Source: JAFDZW01 sp038229915
Lineage (GTDB): Bacteria > Bacteroidota > Ignavibacteria > Palsa-1295
Reading direction: 5' to 3'
NCBI GenBank assembly: GCA_038229915.1
Contig: JBBRNY010000021.1
Coordinates: 1 to 32,490, forward strand
Length of the DNA stretch: 32,490 nucleotides
Numbering within the stretch: position 1 is the first letter of the stretch; each line of letters starts with the position of its first letter. This document shows positions 1 to 9,280 of this stretch, one piece after another. The notes below the pieces were generated by a model that worked only from the letters and a program-made list of their open reading frames with translations, searched no databases and was not told the origin of the DNA. The position numbers and the translations under genes are program-made.

Positions 1-849
1 GTCGCTGTTTTGATCGGGGTACTGGCGATCTGGTCGATCATCAAATTTATTAAATCAAAATTTATCGGCGGTATAAAAGACAACGACAATCGGTATCGGA
101 GCAAAAAACTCTTAGATTTCTTGGGATACTTCCTGATGGTGCTGATGCTGACGATCGTCTATAGTAATAAACTTGGGGGTTTAACAGTGGCTCTGGGCGT
201 AGCAGGTGCGGGCATTGCATTTGCATTGCAAGAGGTCATTGCATCGGTCGCAGGCTGGATGGCTATTATGTTTGGTGGCTTTTACAAAACGGGGGATAGG
301 GTTCAACTTGGCGGTATCAAAGGCGACGTGATAGACATTGGGCTGTTGCGAACGACACTGATGGAGATAGGGCAATGGGTCGATGGGGATTTGTATAACG
401 GGAGGATCGTGCTGATCGCAAACAGTTTTGTGTTTAAGGAGCCAGTGTTTAATTATTCCGGCGATTTCCCTTTTTTATGGGATGAAATAAAACTTCCGAT
501 CCAGTTTGGCAGTAACTACAAAAAAGCAGTCGCTCTCTTTGAGCAGATCGCGACTGAAACAATGGAAGAATATACCGCGCACGCACAAGAACACTGGAAG
601 CACATGGTTTCGAAATTTAGGATCGAAGATGCGCAGACACTACCAATGGTCACGCTCATTGCAAATGATAATTGGGTCGAATTCACGGTGCGGTATGTGG
701 TAAACTTCAAAAAAAGGAGAATAACCAAAAATATCTTGTTTATGAAAATATTAGATGCTGTCGAAGCCGAAGGCTCCGAGATAAAATTTGCTACAGCCAC
801 ATTCCAAATAGTAGGGGTGCCCGATTTATCGGTGAATATAAAACAATAA
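1..849 (+). CDS. MscS-family mechanosensitive ion channel, 5' end outside window
   Basis: The reading frame is open from base 1, so this is the C-terminal ~282 residues of a longer gene; a TTG at 10 is in frame but is not a convincing start. The protein shows the end of a membrane segment, then two more hydrophobic stretches. The second is the Gly/Ala-rich pore helix of MscS (GVAGAGIAFALQEVIAS), followed by the beta-domain signature GGFYKTGDRVQLGGIKG and an alpha/beta C-terminal domain. MscS channels open under membrane tension to release solutes during hypo-osmotic shock. The C-terminal part (from about residue 150 of the visible frame) is longer and less typical than E. coli MscS. It is convergent with gnd, with 45 bp between the stop codons and no clear terminator. 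The family call is firm; the ion or solute preference is unknown. Confidence 0.9.
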   Translation, partial: VAVLIGVLAIWSIIKFIKSKFIGGIKDNDNRYRSKKLLDFLGYFLMVLMLTIVYSNKLGGLTVALGVAGAGIAFALQEVIASVAGWMAIMFGGFYKTGDRVQLGGIKGDVIDIGLLRTTLMEIGQWVDGDLYNGRIVLIANSFVFKEPVFNYSGDFPFLWDEIKLPIQFGSNYKKAVALFEQIATETMEEYTAHAQEHWKHMVSKFRIEDAQTLPMVTLIANDNWVEFTVRYVVNFKKRRITKNILFMKILDAVEAEGSEIKFATATFQIVGVPDLSVNIKQ

Positions 850-894
850 CGATGGATGAGAAGTGGTCGGTCGCTTGATGTTTATTTGTCTTAC

Positions 895-2325
895 TTAACT
901 ATTCGTTAAATCATTCCAATCCTCGTGAAAAGTACCTTTCTTGTCTATCCGTTCGAATGAATGTGCTCCGAATAGATCGCGTTGAGCCTGAAGAAGATTT
1001 GCAGGCAATTTTTCGCTTCTATATGAATCATAATATGCTAACGACGCGCTCATTGCGGGCATTGGCACACCAATATCTATAGCTGTTTTGAGAGTGAATC
1101 GCCAGCCTTTCTGACACTCTGCAGTATAAGTTTGAAATTGTTTATCAAGCAATATGTTCGCCAAGTCCTTTTTCTGCTCGTATGCTTTTGTAATATCATT
1201 CAGAAGCGCCGCCCTGATGATACATCCACCGCGCCAAATTTTTGCAATAGCTCCAAGATCAAGATCATACTTGTATTCTGTCGAAGCGATACCGAGCATA
1301 CTCATTCCTTGTGCATATGCGCAGATGTTTGATGCGTAGATCGCATCACGAACCGAATCAATGAGCTGTTGTTTTTGGGCTGATGGGAATGGCGACGACG
1401 GCCCCTTTAATTTTCCTGAAGCTTCGATCCTCTCGTCCTTTTGCGAAGAAATTATTCGTGCATCGAGCGCGGCACCAATTGTTGGGGTAGCAGAACCGAT
1501 ATTGGCGGAGTCTTCGACCGTCCATGCGCCTGTCCCTTTCTGTGCTGCTTTATCCAGGATAAGATCAATGAGAGGCTTGCCAGTATCGGCATCTATTTTT
1601 TTAAATACTTGCGCCGTTGTCTCTATCAAAAAAGATTGCAATTTTCCCTTATTCCACTCTGCAAATAGACTCTGAAAATCTTGCACTGATAGTCCGAGAG
1701 CATGTTTCAGCAGATCATAAGCCTCGGCAATGATCTGCATCAGTCCGTACTCGATTCCATTATGAACCATTTTTACATAATGCCCAGAGCCGCGAGGTCC
1801 GATATAGGTGACGCACGGCTCGCCATCTTCAGGTGCTTTCGCAGCAGCTTTTTTTAAGATCGGCTCAACTTCTTTGTAGGCTTCGAGAGGACCGCCCGGC
1901 ATCATGCTTGGGCCCCACAACGCACCTTCTTCGCCGCCTGAAACTCCCATTCCAAAATAATTAATATTTTTAGAAGAAAGATCTTTTTCGCGACGCTCGG
2001 TATCTTTGAAGTTGGAATTACCGCCATCAATTACCAGATCGCCATCTTCGAGAAAAGGAAGAAGTTCGGCGATCACATTATCTACTGGCTGTCCGGCTTT
2101 GATAAGCATCATAATATGACGCGGACGAGAGATCATCCCGACAAATTCTTTTATCGAAGAAGAGGCTACGATATTTTTTCCTTTTCCCCGTTCATCGGCA
2201 AATTTCACTGCGACACCTTCGTTACGTTCATAGACGGCAACGATGCATCCATCGCGTTCTAAGTTGAGAGCAAAACTTTCGCCCATTACGCCTAAGCCGA
2301 GCATTCCGAAATTACATTCTTTCAT
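895..2325 (-). CDS. gnd: 6-phosphogluconate dehydrogenase, decarboxylating
   Basis: Oxidises and decarboxylates 6-phosphogluconate to ribulose 5-phosphate, the last step of the oxidative pentose phosphate pathway, in the cytosol. The 476 residues match the usual long form. The N-terminal Rossmann motif GLGVMG is at residues 10-15. The substrate and catalytic block SGGEEGALWGPS is at 129-140, and K185, H188, N189 and E192 sit in GHYVKMVHNGIEYG. The all-helical C-terminal domain is complete. The ATG follows an A/T-rich leader without Shine-Dalgarno. It is the last gene of the minus-strand carbon operon, 11 bp after pgl. NAD versus NADP preference was not determined. Annotation is secure. Confidence 0.97.
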   Translation of the reverse strand: MKECNFGMLGLGVMGESFALNLERDGCIVAVYERNEGVAVKFADERGKGKNIVASSSIKEFVGMISRPRHIMMLIKAGQPVDNVIAELLPFLEDGDLVIDGGNSNFKDTERREKDLSSKNINYFGMGVSGGEEGALWGPSMMPGGPLEAYKEVEPILKKAAAKAPEDGEPCVTYIGPRGSGHYVKMVHNGIEYGLMQIIAEAYDLLKHALGLSVQDFQSLFAEWNKGKLQSFLIETTAQVFKKIDADTGKPLIDLILDKAAQKGTGAWTVEDSANIGSATPTIGAALDARIISSQKDERIEASGKLKGPSSPFPSAQKQQLIDSVRDAIYASNICAYAQGMSMLGIASTEYKYDLDLGAIAKIWRGGCIIRAALLNDITKAYEQKKDLANILLDKQFQTYTAECQKGWRFTLKTAIDIGVPMPAMSASLAYYDSYRSEKLPANLLQAQRDLFGAHSFERIDKKGTFHEDWNDLTNS

Positions 2326-2336
2326 AATTATATATA

Positions 2337-3098
2337 TTAAAATTTCTTTAGATCAGGATACTTCGAACTATCGAGAAGCGCAGCCGCATCGGCATCGAGC
2401 ATCCATTGTTTTTTGCCGTGAATAGGGCTAATCAATGTTGCCGGAATTTCAAATGTAGGTGATTCATCGTCAAGTACTTTTTGAACTATCTCCGCTTTAT
2501 TTTGTCCCGAAACAAGAAAACAGACTTCGCGCGCATTGTTTAGTGTGGCAAGAGTAAGTGTAACTCTCCAAGAATTGAGTTTTGGGATAAAGTTTGCACT
2601 TACAGATCGCTCTGTCTCATGGAGTGCAGCAGTATCAGGAAAAAGAGAAGCAGTGTGCCCCTCGACTCCTAATCCAAGCAGAATTAAATCGAATTGTGGA
2701 ATTTCATATCCCATTTCGATCTGTAATTCTTCTTCGTATGCTATCGCAGCTTCTTCAGCACCCAATTCTGCCCAGATACGATGAATATTTTTTTGAGGGA
2801 TCTTAATGTTCGAAAATAACTCTCGCTTTACCATTCCGAAGTTACTTTGCGCATCATCGGCAGGTACCATTCTTTCATCGCCGAAAAATATATGAACATT
2901 CTCCCAATCGACTCTTCTCTTGAGAGACTCGGATGCTAGAGCAGCGTACACATTTTTTGGAGTTTCTCCACCGGATAGCGCAACAATACATTTTCCTCTC
3001 GCGGTAATAGCGTCATTCATCACTGACGCAACGTGTTCAGCCGTTGCTTTGGATAACGCGTCATAATCCGGATAGATGTATATTTGCAGGCTTATCAT
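2337..3098 (-). CDS. pgl: 6-phosphogluconolactonase
   Basis: Hydrolyses 6-phosphoglucono-lactone to 6-phosphogluconate, between Zwf and Gnd. The 253-residue protein has the NagB/DevB-type fold signatures: SGGETP at 42-47, FFGDER at 71-76 and LGLGVEGHTASLFP at 141-154. In most Pgl proteins the last motif reads G.DGHTASLFP; here the Asp is Glu (E146), a conservative change next to the presumed catalytic His. The ATG overlaps the zwf stop by four bases (ATGA), which suggests translational coupling. Placement between zwf and gnd supports the assignment over a glucosamine-6-phosphate deaminase paralogue. Confidence 0.95.
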   Translation of the reverse strand: MISLQIYIYPDYDALSKATAEHVASVMNDAITARGKCIVALSGGETPKNVYAALASESLKRRVDWENVHIFFGDERMVPADDAQSNFGMVKRELFSNIKIPQKNIHRIWAELGAEEAAIAYEEELQIEMGYEIPQFDLILLGLGVEGHTASLFPDTAALHETERSVSANFIPKLNSWRVTLTLATLNNAREVCFLVSGQNKAEIVQKVLDDESPTFEIPATLISPIHGKKQWMLDADAAALLDSSKYPDLKKF

Positions 3099-4561
3099 TT
3101 GCTATGCTTGCCGCAATCATGAACCCACTGACGTTTATCATGCTCCAAGAGTTCTTCCGATTCCTTCGGTCCCCATGATTGGCGAGGATAAGTGACCAAA
3201 GGTGCGCCGTTAGCACTCTCCCAGCCGGCACGAATTTTATCAATAAATTTCCAAGCAAGATCAACTTCATCATTGCGAGCAAAAAGTGTCGCATCGCCTT
3301 GCATTGCGTTGACAAGCAATTGTTCGTATGCTTCGGGTATCGAAGTCTTGCCAAATGTTTCGCGGTAATGAAAATCCATATCTACTGGACGCACTTCTTT
3401 TTCTCTGTCTGGGACTTTTGCAATAAACTGCAAATGAAATCCTTCGTCGGGTTGGATGCAGATACTTAAACGGTTCGCCCCGATCGGTTCTGCACTCGAA
3501 TGCATTTTTAACATTTGATGCGGTGTCGAACGAAACTGAATAACGATCTCTGACACTTTTTCTTTTAACATTTTTCCTGAGCGCAGATATATCGGCACAC
3601 CTTCCCAACGCCAGTTGTCAATAAAAAGTCGAATAGCAGCAAATGTTTCCGTCGTAGAATCAGGCGCGACGCCTTCTTCGTCTCTATATCCATCGTACTG
3701 TGCGCGTACCGTTGAGGCGGCATTTAACGATTCAGGAATCTCCTGAAGAGACGCAAGTACCTTAACCTTTTCATCACGAAGCGTATCGGCATTCAAGACG
3801 GCAGGCGGCTCCATTGCAATAAGTGTCAGGAGTTGGAGAAGATGGTTCTGAAACATATCACGGAGCGCTCCTGCTTTGTCGTAATACCCTGCACGATGAC
3901 CAACACCTTCTGTCTCGCCGACCGTGATCTGAATATGTTCGATGTAGTTACGATTCCAGAGTGGTTCGAATATAGAATTTCCAAACCGGAATATTAAAAT
4001 ATTTTGCACCGTCTCCTTGCCGAGATAGTGATCGATCCTATAGATCTGACTTTCGTCAATAATACTATGAAGCTCCTTAGTAAGTGCTTGCGCCGATTGC
4101 AGGCTATCGCCAAAAGGCTTTTCAATTATAATACGGCGATATCCCGCTTCGGGCGATTGGGTCAGCATCTTTGCTTCACCTAACTGACCCACGATCATGC
4201 AAAAGAAACGTGTCGCTGTGGCAAGGTAGTAGATTCTGTTCCCGGTGGAAGTATTCGAGTTATCAATTCTTTTTTCGAGTGAGACGTAATCTTCAGTCGT
4301 TTGAAAATCACCGCGTTGATAAGAAAGATGCTTCTCGAACCTTGTCCAATCTACATCATTAAACTCTGTCGCCAAATAATTTTTCGCTGCCACTTTTAGT
4401 TTGTCGCGGAATTTGGTATCATCAAGATCTTCCATAGAAAACCCGATGATGGAAATATCATCAGGTAGCCGTGACTTTCGAAAAGTATTATATAAAGCCG
4501 GGATAAGCTTGCGTTCAGTAAGATCGCCACCGGCACCAAAAATAATAATTGTAGTGCGCAT
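3095..4561 (-). CDS. zwf: Glucose-6-phosphate 1-dehydrogenase
   Basis: Oxidises glucose 6-phosphate to 6-phosphoglucono-lactone with reduction of NAD(P); entry enzyme of the oxidative pentose phosphate branch. The 488 residues are full length. The nucleotide-binding motif GAGGDLTERKL is at 9-19, EKPFG at 147-151 and the active-site signature RIDHYLGKE at 175-183. It lies 5 bp after pgi and overlaps pgl by four bases. Cofactor preference cannot be fixed from sequence by eye. Secure call. Confidence 0.97.
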   Translation of the reverse strand: MRTTIIIFGAGGDLTERKLIPALYNTFRKSRLPDDISIIGFSMEDLDDTKFRDKLKVAAKNYLATEFNDVDWTRFEKHLSYQRGDFQTTEDYVSLEKRIDNSNTSTGNRIYYLATATRFFCMIVGQLGEAKMLTQSPEAGYRRIIIEKPFGDSLQSAQALTKELHSIIDESQIYRIDHYLGKETVQNILIFRFGNSIFEPLWNRNYIEHIQITVGETEGVGHRAGYYDKAGALRDMFQNHLLQLLTLIAMEPPAVLNADTLRDEKVKVLASLQEIPESLNAASTVRAQYDGYRDEEGVAPDSTTETFAAIRLFIDNWRWEGVPIYLRSGKMLKEKVSEIVIQFRSTPHQMLKMHSSAEPIGANRLSICIQPDEGFHLQFIAKVPDREKEVRPVDMDFHYRETFGKTSIPEAYEQLLVNAMQGDATLFARNDEVDLAWKFIDKIRAGWESANGAPLVTYPRQSWGPKESEELLEHDKRQWVHDCGKHSK

Positions 4562-4566
4562 AATTT

Positions 4567-6288
4567 TTAGAGAGAGGCTATGACCGATGATAAACTTTCT
4601 TGTAGTTTGTTCAATCCACTTAAAACATCTTTGCCCAGATCAAAACGGATCACTTTCCGTTTTGCGTCCAACAATGCTTCTCTATCCCCCAAAGACTGGG
4701 CTTCGATCAGCGTTCCGAAAGAGATCGAAGATGTATCCGAACTCGCGGAATTGGGGATCGGTATATCGGTTATTGCCTCGCCTGTGATCTGTATAAATAG
4801 CCCATTTCCGGAATCGCCTTTATGAAGCTGTCCCGTGGAATGGAGAAAGCTCGGTCCATAGCCAATCATTGTTGCGACTTTGAATGTATCGCGAACTTCG
4901 TTTTGCATCTTATGAAGTATGGTATCCGATGCAGCATCTTGCGAAATATATGCTTGGAACATAACATAACTCCTCGATTGTCCCGATGTATTACCCTCGG
5001 ATATAGAACTCAAAAATATTTTGAGTGCATCTTTGATCGATGAAGCAGAATTATCGGTATAGACTTTTATAGAATCTTCTTCAAATGTTGGTTTTGGGCT
5101 TGGTAGGGTGCCATCTTTTTCAAACGTAGCAACCATTTTTCTTGCAAGGTTTTTTGCCGACTCGACATTCGGTTGATCGAAAGGATTGATACCCAGTCTC
5201 GCCCCTGCAAGTGCCGTAGCAAATTCCCACCTGAAAAATTCACCGCCGAGGTCATAGATGTCTTGGACAACTATTACTATGACAGGTTGATTGGATTCTG
5301 CAAGTGCTTGGACTTTTTTGTCATACGTCATATCTCCATTTATTTTTAAATAGACGAACAAACGATCATTTGCATAGTCCGAAGGATCCCCCGGTGCTTG
5401 CTCGTCAACAGGGATGATGCCTTTGCCTTCTTTTCCGGTGCTCTCAGCAAGTAGTTGCTCAGCCCATGCGCCAAAATGTTTTAGAGGAGGTGAAGCGATG
5501 ACCGTCAGTTTATCTCTTCCCTCTAAGGCAAGTACGCCCATCGCAGCGCCGAATGTTTCTGAGTTGTTGGGCTCATTTTGCGAATCTTCTGCAATGTCCT
5601 TCGCACAAGCAAGAATCTTTTCTATATCGACACCGAGCAATGCGGCAGGGACAAGACCGAAATGCGAGAGTGCAGAATATCTTCCGCCAATATTCGGATC
5701 ATTGAGAAATGTTTTGCGAAAATGATATTCGTGTGCAATTTCTTCAAGTGTACTTTGTGGGTCGGTGATCGCAATGAAATGCTTGCCTGCATTTTCAGTG
5801 CCTTCAATATTGAGATACTGGTGATAGAAATATTTAAAAAACGAAAATGTTTCAACCGTCCCGCCAGATTTAGTGGAAACGATAAAAAGCGTTTTCGCAT
5901 AATCAATATTTCTTTCTACCGCGGCTATAGCATCAGGAGAAGTGCTATCAAGCACATGAAGTGTGAGATAATGTTCCTTGCATCCAAAGGTCTCTGCGAA
6001 AAATTTCGGCGCAAGGCTTGAACCGCCCATTCCTAAGAGAACAGCGTGAGTATAGCCAGCTTTTTGAACTTCTTCGACAAAAGCTTGTATCTCCGGAAGA
6101 GATTTTATCATCGTTTCCGGAAGTAAAAGCCAACTAAGACGGTTTGAGATCTCGGTCGGGTCAGGATTCCATACAGTATGGTCGCCTTTCCATATCCGTG
6201 AAATAATATTATTCTTTTGAATGTCAAGCAGTGCAGAATCTACCATTCCTTGATACTCATGAAGAGTTGCTTTATATTGAGCGTTCAT
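4567..6288 (-). CDS. pgi: Glucose-6-phosphate isomerase of the Tal-Pgi fusion type
   Basis: Interconverts glucose 6-phosphate and fructose 6-phosphate, linking glucokinase to glycolysis and to the pentose phosphate branch. The 573 residues carry the two SIS-type sugar isomerase domains: GMGGSSLAPKF at 86-96, STKSGGTVETFSFF at 137-150 and STGQLHKGDSGNG near residue 490. The N-terminal stretch (VWNPDPTEISNRLSWLLLPE) and overall spacing resemble the C-terminal half of bifunctional transaldolase/glucose-6-phosphate isomerase proteins rather than E. coli Pgi. No transaldolase domain is present: the gene starts cleanly at an ATG, 9 bp after the transketolase stop. So it looks like a free-standing version of that isomerase module. 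The resemblance to Tal-Pgi is from recall of the family. Confidence 0.93.
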   Translation of the reverse strand: MNAQYKATLHEYQGMVDSALLDIQKNNIISRIWKGDHTVWNPDPTEISNRLSWLLLPETMIKSLPEIQAFVEEVQKAGYTHAVLLGMGGSSLAPKFFAETFGCKEHYLTLHVLDSTSPDAIAAVERNIDYAKTLFIVSTKSGGTVETFSFFKYFYHQYLNIEGTENAGKHFIAITDPQSTLEEIAHEYHFRKTFLNDPNIGGRYSALSHFGLVPAALLGVDIEKILACAKDIAEDSQNEPNNSETFGAAMGVLALEGRDKLTVIASPPLKHFGAWAEQLLAESTGKEGKGIIPVDEQAPGDPSDYANDRLFVYLKINGDMTYDKKVQALAESNQPVIVIVVQDIYDLGGEFFRWEFATALAGARLGINPFDQPNVESAKNLARKMVATFEKDGTLPSPKPTFEEDSIKVYTDNSASSIKDALKIFLSSISEGNTSGQSRSYVMFQAYISQDAASDTILHKMQNEVRDTFKVATMIGYGPSFLHSTGQLHKGDSGNGLFIQITGEAITDIPIPNSASSDTSSISFGTLIEAQSLGDREALLDAKRKVIRFDLGKDVLSGLNKLQESLSSVIASL

Positions 6289-6297
6289 AATAATATT

Positions 6298-8322
6298 TTA
6301 TTTTATTGAATTTTCAAGAACAGCTTTTGCTGTTGAAATAATATTCTCAACAGTAAAACCGAATTGTTCAAAAAGAATCTTTGATGGTGCGGATGCGCCG
6401 AATGTCGTCATCCCAACAAATTCTCCAGTGCTTCCGATATATTTATCCCACCCGAGTTTCACACCGGCCTCGATAGCGACCCGAGCAGTGATTGCCGGCG
6501 GAAGTACGCTATCACGGTATTCCTGGGTTTGTTGTTCGAACAATTCCCACGACGGCATACTAACGACTCGGATGCCAATCTCTTCATTGGCAAGTTTCTC
6601 TTGAGCAGCAAGTGCAAGATGAACTTCCGAACCTGTTGCTAATAAAATAAGATCTAATCTTTCTCGCTGAGTATCTTTGAGAATATAAGCTCCGTGCGAA
6701 AGATGTTGAGCTGAGGAAAATTTCGTTTGGTCGATCACCGGGATTTTTTGACGCGTCAGCACAAGCATTACAGGGCCTTCGCGATGTTCCAAAGCGAATT
6801 TCCAAGCCTGAAGAGTTTCATTCGCGTCGGCAGGTCGGATAAGTATCAGCCCAGGCATAGCTCGAAAAGAAGCTAAATGTTCGACAGGCTGATGAGTAGG
6901 TCCGTCTTCCCCAACGCCGATGCTATCATGGGTATAGACGAAGATCACCGGATATTTGGCAAGAGCTGCAAGACGGATTGCAGGGCGCATATAATCAGTA
7001 AAACAAAAATAGGTCGCGCCAAACGGAGTAAGAATCCCTGTCGCTGCAATGCCATTCATTATAGCGCCCATTCCGTGCTCGCGAATGCCATAATGAATGT
7101 AACGACCGGCAGGATTCACCGACGAAAAGATCGGAGCATCTGTATATAATGTCTTTGTAGAATCTGAAAGGTCAGCCGAACCTCCGATAACTAATGGAAG
7201 TTTTGGCATCAGTGCATCGAATATTTTTCCCTGTGCTTCACGCGTTGCGAGCGGTTTTGTCGGATCAAATATCGGAACAGATTCCTTCCATATCTTTTCC
7301 CAATCATGCGGAAGTTTTTTATTGAGGGCTACAGTAAATTCATCGGCAAGTTCAGGATAGGTTTTGGAATATTCCGCGAAAAGTTTTCTCCATGAATTTT
7401 CAAGCTCGGTTCCTTTTTCGACTTGTTGTCTGAACTTAGCAAGAGATTCATCCGGTACATAGAACGTTTTATCCGGGTCCCATCCATAAACTTTTTTTGT
7501 GAGAGCTACTTCTTCTGCGCCCAGTGGTGAGCCATGAATTTCGGCGGTATCTTGCTTGTTCGGACTTCCGTAACCGATATGTGTATGCCATTTGATAAAT
7601 GATGGCCGTCCCTTTTCTTTTTTTGCTGCATCAATTGCGCGATCAAATGCTTCGAGATCATTACCATCGGTATCAACAGTTTGCACAAACCATCCATACG
7701 CCCCATAGCGCTTTGCAACATCTTCGGTAAAGGCAAGTGAGGTGCTGCCATCTATTGATATATGATTATTATCATATATCACGATGAGATTATCCAAACC
7801 TAAACACCCTGCAAGAGATGATGCTTCGGAAGAAATTCCTTCTTCCAGATCGCCATCACTTGCAAAAACATACACATTGTAATCAATAATCGGAAATTGT
7901 TCACGATTAAAATGTGCGGCAAGATATTTTTCGGCGATCGCCATACCGACTGCATTAGAAATTCCTTGCCCGAGCGGACCCGTTGTCACTTCGACTCCCG
8001 GAGTAAGATCACTTTCTGGGTGACCAGGAGTTTTGCTTCCCCATTGACGAAAGTTTTTTATATCATCAAGTGACAGATCATATCCTGTCAGATATAACAC
8101 CGCATAGAGCAACATTGAACCGTGTCCGCAGGATAGAACAAATCGGTCGCGATTCATCCACTGAGGATTTTTTGGATTATAGCGGAGATGTCGCGTCCAA
8201 AGTGAGTATGCCGCAGGCGCCATGCCCATCGGCATTCCTGGATGCCCTGAGTTTGCTTTCTCGACAGCGTCTATCGTAAGAGTCCGTATAGTATTTATAC
8301 ACAGATTGTCAATGTTTTCCAT
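6298..8322 (-). CDS. tkt: Transketolase
   Basis: Thiamine-diphosphate enzyme that moves two-carbon units between sugar phosphates in the non-oxidative pentose phosphate pathway. From the ATG at 8322 it is 674 residues, normal for the family. An in-frame TTG at 8334 would add four residues and is less likely. Visible marks are the early ANSGHPGMPMG block (residues 23-33), the ThDP-binding stretch SDGDLEEGISSEASSLAG ending in an Asn pair near residue 190, and the pyrimidine-domain signature GEDGPTHQPVEHLASFRAMP. The start overlaps the end of the ROK kinase gene by 14 bp, so the two are probably co-translated. The partner transaldolase is not in this window. Confidence 0.96.
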   Translation of the reverse strand: MENIDNLCINTIRTLTIDAVEKANSGHPGMPMGMAPAAYSLWTRHLRYNPKNPQWMNRDRFVLSCGHGSMLLYAVLYLTGYDLSLDDIKNFRQWGSKTPGHPESDLTPGVEVTTGPLGQGISNAVGMAIAEKYLAAHFNREQFPIIDYNVYVFASDGDLEEGISSEASSLAGCLGLDNLIVIYDNNHISIDGSTSLAFTEDVAKRYGAYGWFVQTVDTDGNDLEAFDRAIDAAKKEKGRPSFIKWHTHIGYGSPNKQDTAEIHGSPLGAEEVALTKKVYGWDPDKTFYVPDESLAKFRQQVEKGTELENSWRKLFAEYSKTYPELADEFTVALNKKLPHDWEKIWKESVPIFDPTKPLATREAQGKIFDALMPKLPLVIGGSADLSDSTKTLYTDAPIFSSVNPAGRYIHYGIREHGMGAIMNGIAATGILTPFGATYFCFTDYMRPAIRLAALAKYPVIFVYTHDSIGVGEDGPTHQPVEHLASFRAMPGLILIRPADANETLQAWKFALEHREGPVMLVLTRQKIPVIDQTKFSSAQHLSHGAYILKDTQRERLDLILLATGSEVHLALAAQEKLANEEIGIRVVSMPSWELFEQQTQEYRDSVLPPAITARVAIEAGVKLGWDKYIGSTGEFVGMTTFGASAPSKILFEQFGFTVENIISTAKAVLENSIK

Positions 8323-9280
8323 ATTTTTTCCCAATCACTGTTCGAGCCAAGACTGCCGCACCTACTGCACCTGCATTATGACCCAGCTTGTCGAAAACGA
8401 ATTTCACTTTTTTTGAGGCAGAGGGTAATGCACGCAATGAAATTTCTTCCTCGACTGTATCTTTTAACTTTTTGAAGCCATTCATTATTCCCCCTCCGAA
8501 AATGAATACTTCCGGATTAAATGCATTGACTATTCCAACTATCCCAGACGCAAGATAATGTCCGGTTTCATTGATGATGCTGATAGAAAGTTTATCTTTC
8601 TTGATATATGCTTGCTCGATCGTATCGGCAGTGATCTTTTCAACATCTCCGGCAAGAGCGAGGAGTGTTTTTCCGGCGCGCGGATCTTTCTCGACACGTT
8701 CACGTGTACGTTCGGCAATAGCCCAACCGCCCGCGTATGCTTCAAGGCAGCCAAGATTGTGGCAATGACATTTTCGTCCATCAACAACGATCGTTGTATG
8801 ACCTAATTCGCCAGCTTCGTTTGTGCTCCCTTCAAGCATACGACCCCCACTGACAACACCACCGCCAATTCCTGTCCCGACGAACAGACAGACTATATCA
8901 TCATATCCTTTACCGGCACCATAATACCATTCGCCGTAAGTAGCGGCGCGAACATCATTCGTGACAATGACGGGCAGTTCTAATGCTTTTTCAAGCTCTG
9001 ACTGGAGATGTACTTTTTCCCATCCCAAATTTGGTGCGAAAGTAACGATCCCTTTCTTCGTACTGATCTGCCCTGCAACGCCTATTCCCAATGCTAAGGC
9101 TTTCTTTGATTTTTTAAGATCTTTTTTTACACAGTTGGAAATATCGGCGATAATTCCTTTCGCACCGCTTTTTGTATTAGTGGGAATACGAATTGACTGA
9201 TGTACCTTGCCATCCTCATCTATAAGCGCAATGCGTATTTTTGTACCGCCAAGATCAACACCAATGGTATATTGTTTCAT
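8309..9280 (-). CDS. glk: ROK-family glucokinase
   Basis: Phosphorylates glucose to glucose 6-phosphate with ATP. The 323 residues show the ATP-binding DLGGTK motif at 9-14, the substrate Asn-Asp at 108-109, GTGIGGG at 136-141, and the ROK zinc block CHCHNLGCLE at 171-180. The usual block is C.CG..GC.E; the Gly after the second Cys is His here, but all three Cys and the upstream His161 are present. No helix-turn-helix region precedes the kinase domain, so it is an enzyme and not a NagC-type repressor. The neighbours (glucoamylase upstream, isomerase and Zwf downstream) argue for glucose as substrate, although fructose or another hexose cannot be excluded. The ATG overlaps the HAD stop by four bases. 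Confidence 0.9.
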   Translation of the reverse strand: MKQYTIGVDLGGTKIRIALIDEDGKVHQSIRIPTNTKSGAKGIIADISNCVKKDLKKSKKALALGIGVAGQISTKKGIVTFAPNLGWEKVHLQSELEKALELPVIVTNDVRAATYGEWYYGAGKGYDDIVCLFVGTGIGGGVVSGGRMLEGSTNEAGELGHTTIVVDGRKCHCHNLGCLEAYAGGWAIAERTRERVEKDPRAGKTLLALAGDVEKITADTIEQAYIKKDKLSISIINETGHYLASGIVGIVNAFNPEVFIFGGGIMNGFKKLKDTVEEEISLRALPSASKKVKFVFDKLGHNAGAVGAAVLARTVIGKKYGKH

